From IMG/VR virus record IMGVR_UViG_3300009169_000037, positions 1 through 41,862 of that record: a stretch of DNA of 41,862 bases. One strand, written 5' to 3'. The notes below the pieces were generated by a model that worked only from the letters and a program-made list of their open reading frames with translations, had not been told where the DNA came from and did not search any database. The stretch is from a virus. The translations under genes were made by a program, and so were the position numbers. Below, piece by piece: positions 8,413-16,669 of this stretch. Position 1 is the first letter of the stretch, and each line of letters begins with the position of its first letter.

Positions 8413-9198
8413 TTACTTACTGCCTCTACGTTTTCCTCTAGCCTTAATCTGATCAGCCAAAGCCTCTCCAAACTTACGATATTTGTTTTTCACATCGTCT
8501 GAAGGAAGAACTTCTAGATTCAACATAGCAGCCACAGCTTTCATCGGATCAATAGATTCCTGAGAAGTAGCAGCAGCTTCTTCTTCCTCTAGTTCAACTT
8601 TAGTATCTTCAGCAGCACTAGACTCTTCTTCTTTCTTAACTTCAGCAGCTGGTGCAGCAGGAGCCGCAGGAGCAGCTGGTTGAGCTTTTTCCATTTCCGC
8701 AACGATGGCTTTGCGCAACTCTACTCTTTCAGCTTTGTAAGCTGCAAAGTCCTCGTCTGTCATTTCTTTAATCTTAGCAAGTTGGTCTTCAACTGCTTTA
8801 GCTTCGGAAGCAGCAACGCCGCCCTTCTTCAAATCCTCGAATCTGGCGCTTGCCAACTGATTCTTCTTGATTGATTCAAGTTCTTTCTCAGCTGTCTCTG
8901 CTCTCTTAACCAATTCAGCCTTTTCAGTCTCAAAACCAGTCTTTACCTGCTCAAGATTTGTAGTCAATTCCTTATTCTTGTCAGCTAGATCAGCCAAAGT
9001 CTTCTCAAGCTCATCCACCTTAGCCGTAACAGTGCTAATCTCCTCATCCTTCGCCTCTAAGGATGTGGTAAGCTCAGTTATTTTTTCGGCAGAATCGTTC
9101 AAAGCCTTCTCAGTATCTTTCATAAGTTCAGCTTCGTCTTTTTGCTTGAAAATTGCTTCAACTACCTGTTGTACATCTTGAGTCAACTTATCGGTCAT
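8413..9198 (-). CDS. Capsid scaffolding protein
   Basis: 261 residues, AGGAGG before the ATG. Residues about 10-120 form a long coiled coil (ITELTTSLEAKDEEIS, VDELEKTLADLADKNKEL). Then come helices with LKKGGVAASEAKAVEDQL, an AAPAAPAAPAA linker near 175-187, an acidic stretch (VELEEEEAAAT), and a basic helical C-terminus (KARGKRRGSK). A coiled body with a basic C-terminal hook is the standard design of phage scaffold proteins, and it lies directly upstream of capsid genes. It would template prohead assembly and then be lost or cleaved. Confidence 0.75.
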   Translation of the reverse strand: MTDKLTQDVQQVVEAIFKQKDEAELMKDTEKALNDSAEKITELTTSLEAKDEEISTVTAKVDELEKTLADLADKNKELTTNLEQVKTGFETEKAELVKRAETAEKELESIKKNQLASARFEDLKKGGVAASEAKAVEDQLAKIKEMTDEDFAAYKAERVELRKAIVAEMEKAQPAAPAAPAAPAAEVKKEEESSAAEDTKVELEEEEAAATSQESIDPMKAVAAMLNLEVLPSDDVKNKYRKFGEALADQIKARGKRRGSK

Positions 9199-9214
9199 AA
9201 CTTAAACCTCCTTT

Positions 9215-9228
9215 GATAATGTATTATC
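9215..9228 (-). promoter_or_regulatory. Small palindrome upstream of scaffold gene
   Basis: GATAAT and ATTATC arms separated by two bases, lying just upstream of the scaffold gene's ribosome binding site. It could be an operator-like site or simply AT-rich chance; a TATACT sequence lies next to it but has no good partner at -35. Confidence 0.2.
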
Positions 9229-9282
9229 AGTATACCAACCTCTCAAAATCCATAAATCTCCATTTCCTTCACCAAAATCTGA

Positions 9283-9714
9283 TTATAGGTTATTACCTAC
9301 CTTTTTCCAAATTTGGTTAGAATCAGTGCTGACAAAGTTGTGGTCAACACCAAGCATAATCATAACATCGAAACTAGCAGTCCCAGTTGGAACAGCTGAT
9401 GTCGTCATCAACGATACTGTGTTGTTCCAATCATCTTTCTTTACATAGTAACTTAATGCAGCAGCTACAGCATCCTGTGGTGTTATTAGAACAAGAGAGC
9501 CGCTAGAAGTTGCTACATCCATGTTGCTAAATGAAACACCGCTGGATATCACCCCTGAGGTGGTACCGGATGCCAATGTTACAGATGTACCCCAAATAAA
9601 AGGAACTCTGCGACCATTGCCAAGATTTCTGTAAAGAACAGACTCGCTATCCGCAGCATTCACTCTTACAACCTTGGGCATACTCTTTTTACTACCTGTT
9701 TGTGCTTGTGGCAT
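9283..9714 (-). CDS. Hypothetical head-module protein
   Basis: 143 residues, AGGAGG before the ATG. The N-terminus is basic (MPQAQTGSKKSMPKVVR), followed by a beta-rich Ser/Thr/Gly/Val body (TLASGTTSGVISSGVSF, AALSYYVKKDDWNNTVSLM). No membrane segment. It sits between protease and scaffold, so it may be a minor head or decoration protein. Family not recognised. Confidence 0.6.
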   Translation of the reverse strand: MPQAQTGSKKSMPKVVRVNAADSESVLYRNLGNGRRVPFIWGTSVTLASGTTSGVISSGVSFSNMDVATSSGSLVLITPQDAVAAALSYYVKKDDWNNTVSLMTTSAVPTGTASFDVMIMLGVDHNFVSTDSNQIWKKVGNNL

Positions 9715-9736
9715 AAGCGATTACCTCCTATAAAAT

Positions 9737-10099
9737 TTATCTATCTAATAAGTTTCGCAACTGAATGACAAGATCGCCTCTTCTATCTTGTGCATACAGC
9801 TGTTCTAACTTACTGGTAGTGTATGATTTCGCAATTTGTTTTGCTTTAACTCTTAAACATTCAGGATTGTCTGCCCCGCGCGAAGGTGAAGTACAACTTT
9901 GTTCGTAGAGAGCACACCAATCCTCATGCAAAACGGGTGCATCAGGACCTTCAAAAGTCGCATCTACCACCCGTCTCTTGTAACTAACACAAATACCTAT
10001 GCTAGTTTGTTGCCTAGTTTCATAAGCACCAGGACCACCACTAACATCCGCAGGGGATGTGAAATCAGGTCCAGCTGCCTTCTCTTTATCTTTAGCCAT
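9737..10099 (-). CDS. Possible nested in-frame product of the protease gene
   Basis: An ATG at 10099 (residue 254 of the protease) begins MAKDKEKAAGPDF and is preceded by GGAG at an 8-base distance, as good as the sites of independent genes here. The frame runs to the protease stop, giving a 120-residue protein with four cysteines. The MAK opening is shared by other genes in this window. Nested in-frame products at the 3' end of protease genes are known, such as lambda Nu3 within C. Expression from this start is inference. Confidence 0.45.
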   Translation of the reverse strand: MAKDKEKAAGPDFTSPADVSGGPGAYETRQQTSIGICVSYKRRVVDATFEGPDAPVLHEDWCALYEQSCTSPSRGADNPECLRVKAKQIAKSYTTSKLEQLYAQDRRGDLVIQLRNLLDR

Positions 10100-10858
10100 A
10101 GTATTATCTCCATTCACAGGTTCTAACTCTATTACTATTTCAGCGTCATCATGTTTCTGACTGCGCTTGGCAGCGACTTCTAAAATAACCGATCTAGGAT
10201 TAGCTGGATTCTTTACTAAACCACATCCTGAAAACAATAGATTTCTCAACACTCTAGTCACTGCCCCCTTTGCTATTTCTGTGCCTCGTCTGAGGATTTT
10301 AGCTATTTTACCAAGAACGTCTTCAGAAGCCAGACCCAGTGCCTCAGCTTCCTGTTGCGTCATGATTACATTGCCCACCTTCACGTCAAAATCAGTGAAG
10401 TAAGTTTCCATGGACAACTTCCATTTATTGTCTTTTACTTCTTTTGCCAATTCAGGAAATCTGCTCTTATACAGAATTCCAGCAATCATTACATCAAGTT
10501 CTATCTTTTCTAATTCTGCGGTAGTTTTATTTTTTAAATCTGAAACTTCCACTTTATTGCCTGCCCTATCAATAAAAGCAGCGTCATAAATATGTCCCAC
10601 AATCTCAGACTCACTATGTTCAATGTCCAACGGCTTGTTGGCGATTGTGTCGTGAGCTTTCACAAGCTCGGAGGGCATAAAATAAGCCTTGTTCAGATTC
10701 TCTCCTGAAGACACAAAAATACCTGTAAAATAAGATAGATCAGGCGTCTTATTATCAGGAAATGAAACAATCGAAGCTACGGCTTTCTTCAATTCTTCGG
10801 TTTCCTCGATCAACTGAATGTTAGCTTCGAGTTCTATTGGATGTTGTTTATTTTCCAC
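9737..10858 (-). CDS. Prohead maturation protease, with extra Cys-containing C-terminal domain
   Basis: 373 residues from a GTG start chosen because AAGGAGG lies seven bases upstream. Residues 60-225 resemble phage prohead serine proteases: NKPLDIEHSE with candidate catalytic His81, the AGILYKSRFPELA helix, and KWKLSMETYF with candidate Ser149, followed by FSGCGLVKNPANP. It lies between portal and scaffold, the usual place. After residue 235 comes a separate segment with four cysteines (ICV, WCA, SCT, ECL) that begins at an internal ATG with its own ribosome binding site. The protease would trim scaffold and capsid subunits inside the prohead. Confidence 0.72.
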   Translation of the reverse strand: MENKQHPIELEANIQLIEETEELKKAVASIVSFPDNKTPDLSYFTGIFVSSGENLNKAYFMPSELVKAHDTIANKPLDIEHSESEIVGHIYDAAFIDRAGNKVEVSDLKNKTTAELEKIELDVMIAGILYKSRFPELAKEVKDNKWKLSMETYFTDFDVKVGNVIMTQQEAEALGLASEDVLGKIAKILRRGTEIAKGAVTRVLRNLLFSGCGLVKNPANPRSVILEVAAKRSQKHDDAEIVIELEPVNGDNTMAKDKEKAAGPDFTSPADVSGGPGAYETRQQTSIGICVSYKRRVVDATFEGPDAPVLHEDWCALYEQSCTSPSRGADNPECLRVKAKQIAKSYTTSKLEQLYAQDRRGDLVIQLRNLLDR

Positions 10859-10927
10859 TACTATTCCTCCTTGCCCGGAAAATAGGTATTCTCCTACATA
10901 ATATAGGGTTAGATTATTTATGCGCCC

Positions 10928-12880
10928 TTATTGCCCGTTTAGTTCGGTTAAGAATCCTTCCATGAATTCTATGAAGTCTTCTTCCGACATAGTTTGACTT
11001 GCGTACTCCACTACCTGCCTCACATCCACACTCGCAGCTTGTGGGCTGGCATTAGGTTGTTGGCTAGGTCTAGGCTTGGGTGCTTTTGTTTTAGTGTTAG
11101 TTTTCGTAGAAGGTTGTTTTGTTTTAGGAACTTGAGCTTTTGGTCTACCACTTGAAGGCGTGCCCGTAGGCGCTCCTGTAGGTTGCGTGCCACCAGGCCC
11201 AAATTTCGATTGCTGGAACGGACTGCCCTTAATACCAAGCGTTCCATCCAAAACAGAAGGCAACTCATTCTGCATACTATTAAATTCATTACCAAAATCA
11301 AATCCAAGTTCTTCAAGTGCCGTCTCGTAGGAAATCATACGTCTGTCTACCAAGTTAGCAATCGTAGTCATATAAAGAATAACATCTCGTAGCACTGCGT
11401 TATCCCATCGAACTCTTGGAAATCTATCAAAACCCATTGCTTCAGCTATCTGTCGGTATTCATTATAAATCCAATCTGATACCTGATTTCTTGCATAGTT
11501 GATTTCCTCAACCATTGTTTTGGTTACAAGTCCGGCTTCGCCTTGTCCTACAGTAGTGCCTCCATCAAGCAGCGCACGGCAGAAGGCAAGACCACCAGTA
11601 ATATCCTCATTTACTTGAGCGTACTTGTCTTGTCCTAAGACACTTTCAATTTCAGGAGATACTATTTTTTCAATTTCCAATGTATGGTTCCACACCACAT
11701 CGAAAGACTTGGAAGTGGTGTTAAAAAGTTCAGCTACAGTGTTTAACTGCGCCTGATCCACGACTGGAAACGTGTCATTACCTACTGTGATCTTAAGTAT
11801 GTAGTTGGTAATACCATCCAGAGTGCTTAGGTCTGCCTCTCGTAGAGATTTCTTGTATTCCAGCGCGTCGAAAACTTTTATTCCGCGCGGGCGTGGATAA
11901 CGCTCATAGGGTTGTTTTCTGTAATCCACTGCCCCTACAAACATCGGATCTAAAGGTATGTTGCCACCCTTTTCAACGGCAGCTTTAAATTCAGAAGGTA
12001 GAAGTTTGAGAATTTCTTTCTCATCTTCTGTTAATTCTCCACCAGCTTTTTTGATTAGTTTCTTCAATTCATCAGACGGAGTAAGCGTGGTGGCTGACTT
12101 ATCGAAAAGTAAACTACCCTCAAGATTGACTAACAACGGATTTAGTATTGTGTAGGCTATAGGCATATAACCCTTTGACCAAACACGCTTCTTTGCCGAT
12201 AATTCCATTTTAGTCATTTTGTCTAATTTCTTACGGGCGTCTAATCTTTTTAGTTCTTTCTCAAGGTTTTCAAGTCTAATTTTATGGATTCTATTAGCTC
12301 TTTCCACCATTTTCTGTAAATCACCACGAGCTTTTTTAGCGCCAGGAACTGGAGAAATATAACTAATTCCAGGTTCGTATTTACCTATAATCTTGTAAGT
12401 CCTAACCATACCAACTCTAAAAAAATCAAAGAAAATCCAATAGAGTAATTTATCAAACCCCACATCAAAATTCCAAGTGTCATAAAACGTCTTTATCTGA
12501 TCGTCGTCAATATCATTCTCAAATCCCTTACAAGACAGGTTGGTTAGAATATCAACGTGAGCTCCATAAATATCTGCTTCAAAATAATACTTAATGGATC
12601 TTCTATAAGCTTCCTTTGGGTCTAAATCAGACGGAGAAGTAGTAACAGATAAGTCCAGATAAGACCTATCCAACACATCTCTCCTAATTACAGCACCATA
12701 AGATGGTCCGTGAAGTTTTATAGCCTTATCAGCCGGCAACGAAGCCAACACCTTTTGAGTAGGCTGAACAAAGAAACTCGACTTACCGGTAGCTTCGTCT
12801 ACCTCTATTCTTTGAATACCCAAATCAGGGTATTTATCTTTCAGATCACTGGTTATTTTAGTTAATTTTTCAGAATCCAT
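10928..12880 (-). CDS. Portal protein
   Basis: 650 residues. It lies between large terminase and protease, the normal portal position, and has the size and mixed alpha/beta pattern of a portal. Recognisable stretches are EAYRRSIKYYFEADIYGAHV (about residues 90-110), WIFFDFFRVGMVRTYKI, and a C-terminal crown-like part with NYARNQVSDWIYNEY and FPRVRWDN. Residues about 565-615 are a low-complexity Pro/Lys/Thr/Gln linker, then a short acidic helix ends the protein (MSEEDFIEFMEGFLTELNGQ). As a dodecamer it would form the DNA entry channel and dock the terminase. Confidence 0.75.
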   Translation of the reverse strand: MDSEKLTKITSDLKDKYPDLGIQRIEVDEATGKSSFFVQPTQKVLASLPADKAIKLHGPSYGAVIRRDVLDRSYLDLSVTTSPSDLDPKEAYRRSIKYYFEADIYGAHVDILTNLSCKGFENDIDDDQIKTFYDTWNFDVGFDKLLYWIFFDFFRVGMVRTYKIIGKYEPGISYISPVPGAKKARGDLQKMVERANRIHKIRLENLEKELKRLDARKKLDKMTKMELSAKKRVWSKGYMPIAYTILNPLLVNLEGSLLFDKSATTLTPSDELKKLIKKAGGELTEDEKEILKLLPSEFKAAVEKGGNIPLDPMFVGAVDYRKQPYERYPRPRGIKVFDALEYKKSLREADLSTLDGITNYILKITVGNDTFPVVDQAQLNTVAELFNTTSKSFDVVWNHTLEIEKIVSPEIESVLGQDKYAQVNEDITGGLAFCRALLDGGTTVGQGEAGLVTKTMVEEINYARNQVSDWIYNEYRQIAEAMGFDRFPRVRWDNAVLRDVILYMTTIANLVDRRMISYETALEELGFDFGNEFNSMQNELPSVLDGTLGIKGSPFQQSKFGPGGTQPTGAPTGTPSSGRPKAQVPKTKQPSTKTNTKTKAPKPRPSQQPNASPQAASVDVRQVVEYASQTMSEEDFIEFMEGFLTELNGQ

Positions 12881-12899
12881 CTACTATACCCCTTTTACG

Positions 12900-13199
12900 C
12901 TATCTATTTAGCCTTCTTTGAATAGCTTCCTCTCCCAGCCCAGACTCGTCATCATCTGCGACTTCTTGACCATTAGTCAGTTTCTTACGTTTGAATACAT
13001 CCACTATCTCGTAAGCGCCTTTAATGCCTAACACAGTGACGAATATAGTAACCATTTCTGCCCCAGTCAAAAAACTGAAAATACGCAGAAGGGCAGCGCC
13101 GAGCATAACCCACACTTTTATAGAAATAATTTGTGAAAAAAACTTTTGAAAGAATAAATCCCAAAATTTGTTTGGGGAAATCAAATAATCTTTAGCCAT
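12900..13199 (-). CDS. Small membrane protein, holin-like or head-associated
   Basis: 99 residues, AGGAGG before the ATG. Two hydrophobic segments near 22-43 (IISIKVWVMLGAALLRIFSF) and 48-64 (MVTIFVTVLGIKGAY) are followed by a charged tail (DVFKRKKLTNGQEVADDDES). The shape fits a class II holin or another small phage membrane protein, but no endolysin is nearby and the gene sits between terminase and portal. Function is not shown. Confidence 0.6.
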   Translation of the reverse strand: MAKDYLISPNKFWDLFFQKFFSQIISIKVWVMLGAALLRIFSFLTGAEMVTIFVTVLGIKGAYEIVDVFKRKKLTNGQEVADDDESGLGEEAIQRRLNR

Positions 13200-13241
13200 A
13201 ACATACCTCCTAAATAAAGGATAGTCCTCTATTATTAATAG

Positions 13242-14957
13242 TTAGTTTATTGGTTTTTTCAACACAGCATACTGAGTATAAGGCTTGCCAGCCCCGACAG
13301 ACAAAGGTTTAAATGTAGCGCCTTTTGTGTGTGGCCTAGACAACCCTTGCGAATATACAAACTTAATTTGTTCAGATCCTTCCCTTACTAATTCTCTCGA
13401 ACCCCACGCAGATAAAATCAAAGCGGAATACAAGTCCTTGTTCTGACCTTTCTTTGGCGTATCAAAATGAGTCAAACCTCGGGAAGTAGGAGTCACAATT
13501 ATGTTCAATAATTGAGATTTCAATATTCTAACTTTTTCATACAACTCTTCCGCAATAGGATCTGAGTTCAAAGGAAGAGCTGGAAATCTAAGTTTTTGAT
13601 TTTCAAACAACGCCAGTGTATCAAAATTAGCGTCTGAAATCCAAGCAGGTGTGGGGTTAACCAACTGAAGTATATGTTTGCCTTCTTTTTCCAACATCGT
13701 TTCATCTTCCAAATCTATGATAAGAACGTGATTATTATATCCTTCCTGTAGTAAATCTCTGATAGGCTTTCCACCGCCCTGAGAATCCATAAAGATGCGC
13801 TTTACATTGAAAGCAGTGGTCAATCTTTGAATCTCCATAACCATCTGTTGAGTGGTTTTCTTTTTGAGACCATCCACATAAACAATGCGCAAAGGATCGC
13901 CAATCTCAATAATTACAACACCGCAAGCGGCAGCGCCACCTTGGTTGGGGTCTATTCCCATTACGTATTCTTTATCCTTGTCTCCATACATTTTAATACT
14001 GAAATCACTGCCTAAGGTACATTTTTCCAACAAAGAAGCTTTAAAGAAACCATCACTATCTGACACCATGGCGGCTTCGTATTCCATCATAAATTGTAAC
14101 GAAGACATCGTTCGTTTAGCTTCTGCTACATTGTCTGTGTCTAAAAATCCAGGAGGAAGCAATTGATAAGGAACTTGATACACAGCATACTTAGAATTAT
14201 CACCTTGTTCTCTTATAGCCTTCCAATAAGACTTCATACGATTCCACATATGATTGAACTTGAAATATCCAGATGAGGTCATAATCATTTTGTTAGCGCC
14301 CTGATCGTCGGCAAAATCTTCGGCACTCGCCAATCCTTGATCTATAAGTAGTTGCCTTCTTTCGAACTCTCTAACTCTTTCCATAGGTTCCAAAGAAACA
14401 GCCGCCATAGGTCTAACAACAAGATCAATAACATCCGTTGTCATCTGTGCCAACTCGTCTATCTCAATCAAATAGAAACGCGACCCTCTGATCTTGGCAC
14501 CATCCACACCGATAGGTAAAGCTTCTATAAAACTACCATTTGATCTATCTGTGCCTTTGAATTTAAGAAAGCAAGTGTCAGCACCTCGAACAGGTCTTTT
14601 CTCACAGGCTTCTCTTACTATGGACGATCTCAAATAGATCTTTTCCACCTCTGAGAAAATCATTTTTGATTGTCTAAAAGACGGAGCAATCAAACCTACC
14701 CTATACCCAGGATACAAAAGTGCGTGTAAAATAGCGTTCACAGCAAGAAGGAATGTCTTACCAAAACCACGACCAGCCACTGCTATCACATACTTCTTAA
14801 ACCACATATCTCTTAAAACAACTCTTTGAACAGGAGCCAAGTCCACATTCAAAAGATCATAAGCTGCCAACACAGGTTCATTACGATAGAATTCTATCAA
14901 ACCAGCGCCTTGAGTCATTATGTAATCTATATCGTCATACTTATGAACAGTAGCCAT
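13242..14957 (-). CDS. terL: Terminase large subunit
   Basis: 571 residues. The packaging ATPase half has Walker A AGRGFGKTF (about 61-69), Walker B RFYLIEIDEL (160-169) and the coupling motif MIMTSSG (224-230). The nuclease half has the RNase H-like acidic residues Asp336 (MGIDPNQGG), Asp391 (RIFMDSQGGG) and Asp508 (NKDLYSALILSAW). All expected elements are present, so the enzyme looks intact. Its ATG overlaps the stop of the preceding gene as TAATG, which supports coupling with the probable small subunit. It pumps DNA into the prohead and cuts the concatemer. Confidence 0.95.
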   Translation of the reverse strand: MATVHKYDDIDYIMTQGAGLIEFYRNEPVLAAYDLLNVDLAPVQRVVLRDMWFKKYVIAVAGRGFGKTFLLAVNAILHALLYPGYRVGLIAPSFRQSKMIFSEVEKIYLRSSIVREACEKRPVRGADTCFLKFKGTDRSNGSFIEALPIGVDGAKIRGSRFYLIEIDELAQMTTDVIDLVVRPMAAVSLEPMERVREFERRQLLIDQGLASAEDFADDQGANKMIMTSSGYFKFNHMWNRMKSYWKAIREQGDNSKYAVYQVPYQLLPPGFLDTDNVAEAKRTMSSLQFMMEYEAAMVSDSDGFFKASLLEKCTLGSDFSIKMYGDKDKEYVMGIDPNQGGAAACGVVIIEIGDPLRIVYVDGLKKKTTQQMVMEIQRLTTAFNVKRIFMDSQGGGKPIRDLLQEGYNNHVLIIDLEDETMLEKEGKHILQLVNPTPAWISDANFDTLALFENQKLRFPALPLNSDPIAEELYEKVRILKSQLLNIIVTPTSRGLTHFDTPKKGQNKDLYSALILSAWGSRELVREGSEQIKFVYSQGLSRPHTKGATFKPLSVGAGKPYTQYAVLKKPIN

Positions 14958-15490
14958 TAGTTGTCGTTCTCCACCACGTCAGCGCCTTCATCATCCCTGT
15001 TACCGATTAACAAATCAGAGCTCAGTATCTCTTCCTCTTCCTGCCTAAAACCTGTAGCTCTTTCATACATAGCTCTTTTCTTTTCAACGTCATAATTGAC
15101 AGCTAAATCCACAATAGAAAATCCACTAAACTTCTTTGGATCTATTCTATCTTTTCGACGGCTTCCTAAGTTTTCTTTCAGCTTATCAGTCTGTTTTCTC
15201 AACCTTTCAATAGCGGTTGAAGCATCTATCTGTTTATCAGGGTTACCTTTACTGGACTTTAACAATCTAAACTCCAAAACCCTATTCATAGCAATGGACA
15301 TTATGTCATCCATATCGTTAGCTGTAAGCTGTTCTTCATCAAAATCCTTCAAATAGATATTGACTAAATTCTCATACATTCTTCCTTCCTCTTCTTCAAA
15401 CAAATCAGCGGAAGGAACGCTTTGAGCAAGCATAGTTTTAAAATCAGGGGCTTTAGGAGGTCTTCCTCGACCCCTCTTCGCAATTTCCAT
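14957..15490 (-). CDS. Probable terminase small subunit
   Basis: 177 residues, start preceded by AAGAGG. It directly precedes and overlaps the large terminase. The N-terminus MEIAKRGRGRPPKAPDF is an AT-hook-like GRGRPPK DNA-binding segment. The rest is helical with coiled parts (DASTAIERLRKQTDKLKENL) and an acidic C-terminus. Size, location and a DNA-binding tail fit a small terminase, but the usual HTH is not obvious by eye. Confidence 0.55.
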   Translation of the reverse strand: MEIAKRGRGRPPKAPDFKTMLAQSVPSADLFEEEEGRMYENLVNIYLKDFDEEQLTANDMDDIMSIAMNRVLEFRLLKSSKGNPDKQIDASTAIERLRKQTDKLKENLGSRRKDRIDPKKFSGFSIVDLAVNYDVEKKRAMYERATGFRQEEEEILSSDLLIGNRDDEGADVVENDN

Positions 15491-15500
15491 AATTTACCTC

Positions 15501-15932
15501 TTATAGTAATGAGATCAATTCTTTAATATCTACGTCTTTTTCAATTAACTCTTCTTTCAAAAGAAGTAGAAATTCTGGAGTGGCGTTGTGCCCGAACAAC
15601 ACCTCTATTTCATGACCTAGGGAAATTTCTAACTGGCGAGAATACATCAATCGTCTTTCTGTCAGTATATCCGCTTCTTTGTCCAATTCGTCTGAATTCT
15701 CGTCTATCCATTCCGTAGCTTCGGATGAAATTTCACTATATTCTTGATTGATCGACCTGGAAAATGAATCACGTTTTTTGAAATATTCGGACAAGGATTT
15801 AGAAATCTTATCCTTTGTTTCCTGGTCATGGTGGGTTCCTAACCTATGTTGTCTAATCTTATCTTTAGTATTATCGTTTAACCTATGTCCAAAAGGTCTT
15901 CCGCGCCTTTTTGCTCCATTGTTTTCTTCCAT
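15501..15932 (-). CDS. NUMOD3-like DNA-binding protein
   Basis: 143 residues. The N-terminus has an AT-hook-like KRRGRPFGHRL, then two adjacent repeats, NDNTKDKIRQHRLG and DQETKDKISKSLSEY, that match the NUMOD3 motif usually found as the DNA-binding part of homing endonucleases. No GIY-YIG or HNH nuclease residues are present; the C-terminal half is an acidic helical domain (LGHEIEVLFGHNATPEFLLL). It may bind phage DNA for packaging or regulation, given its place one gene before the small terminase. Function is inference. Confidence 0.6.
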   Translation of the reverse strand: MEENNGAKRRGRPFGHRLNDNTKDKIRQHRLGTHHDQETKDKISKSLSEYFKKRDSFSRSINQEYSEISSEATEWIDENSDELDKEADILTERRLMYSRQLEISLGHEIEVLFGHNATPEFLLLLKEELIEKDVDIKELISLL

Positions 15933-15935
15933 AAT

Positions 15936-16424
15936 CTAAGCACCTTCCAGCATAATATCATCCAAGCAGCACTTCACTAATCTGTCAGAACCAAAAATCT
16001 CCACACTTACTAATAACTTGTCGTCATGTATTTCCTTTATGGTACAAATCAAACCTTTGAAAGGAGTTCCTATCAATTTGTAATTACCCCCAATATCTAT
16101 CTTAACCGGAGGCAACAATTCTTCGTAACTTTTCTTGGTCAATGATTCTACATGATCTATTTCCTGTTGTGAACAAGGACCTACATAGGACTTCAACCAT
16201 TGACAATTAGACAATTTAACCATCATATGAGGATCATGGTTGTATTTAATGAATATGTAATTGCTATACAAAGGTGTATATCTTATTCGTCTAGTGTGCT
16301 TAGTTGAAACTTCCTTCGAAACAGTTGGATACAAATACGTCTCTATCTCAGGAATGCTGTCAAGGTATTCCTGAACTTTCCTATATCTCTGCTGATTTAT
16401 AGACCATACGTGCCATGTGTTCAT
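15936..16424 (-). CDS. NusG-like transcription elongation/antitermination factor
   Basis: 162 residues. Residues 1-80 match an NGN domain: WHVWSINQQRYRKVQEYL, a YLYP strand, and PLYSNYIFIKY, which corresponds to the (P)xFPGYIFV motif of NusG. Residues about 112-160 match a KOW domain: GTPFKGLICTIKEIHDDKLL. The length is close to bacterial NusG (about 180). The start overlaps the previous stop as ATGA. NusG paralogues bind RNA polymerase and alter pausing or termination, so this one probably acts on long phage late transcripts. Regulatory action is inferred from the family. Confidence 0.8.
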   Translation of the reverse strand: MNTWHVWSINQQRYRKVQEYLDSIPEIETYLYPTVSKEVSTKHTRRIRYTPLYSNYIFIKYNHDPHMMVKLSNCQWLKSYVGPCSQQEIDHVESLTKKSYEELLPPVKIDIGGNYKLIGTPFKGLICTIKEIHDDKLLVSVEIFGSDRLVKCCLDDIMLEGA

Positions 16425-16669
16425 AATTCTTCCACCCTTTCCACTTTAGTAACCTTTTTACAATCAGGACAAATACACATGATTGTATTGGGTCCCGCAG
16501 TAATAACCCTTCCGCATTCCACACATCTAAAGTAAACCATCTTACCATTCTTCTTTGGTTTAGAAAAATCAAATGGTAAATTTTTATGGTCGTCGGCAAA
16601 CTTACTTTCTTTGTGTATCTTATCTCGAAGTTTTTTTTCTCCGCCATCAGGTACCCATCGCCTAGCCAT
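16421..16669 (-). CDS. Small zinc-ribbon protein
   Basis: 82 residues. Cys49 and Cys52 (FRCVECGRV) and Cys65, Cys67 and Cys70 (MCICPDCKK) form a zinc-ribbon pattern. The N-terminal 40 residues are basic and probably helical. The gene overlaps both neighbours, TAATG with the HD gene and ATGA with the NusG-like gene, so all three are translationally coupled. It may bind nucleic acid or a polymerase, judging from fold and neighbours. Confidence 0.7.
   Translation of the reverse strand: MARRWVPDGGEKKLRDKIHKESKFADDHKNLPFDFSKPKKNGKMVYFRCVECGRVITAGPNTIMCICPDCKKVTKVERVEEL

Noticed and set aside
8867-9181. Plus-strand Ser-rich frame of 104 codons
   Set aside because: It is the antisense of the scaffold coiled coil; Ser/Phe/Val richness mirrors the Lys/Glu/Asp codons.
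10915-10922. CATAAATA on the minus strand resembling a T4-type late promoter
   Set aside because: One mismatch to TATAAATA in AT-rich sequence, found between portal and protease, without a repeated pattern before other late genes.
11020-11316. 98-codon minus-strand frame within the portal gene
   Set aside because: Out-of-frame shadow of the low-complexity portal C-terminus, with no ribosome binding site.
16381-16647. Second minus-strand frame overlapping the zinc-ribbon gene
   Set aside because: It overlaps the zinc ribbon and NusG-like genes out of frame; those have clear motifs and coupled starts.
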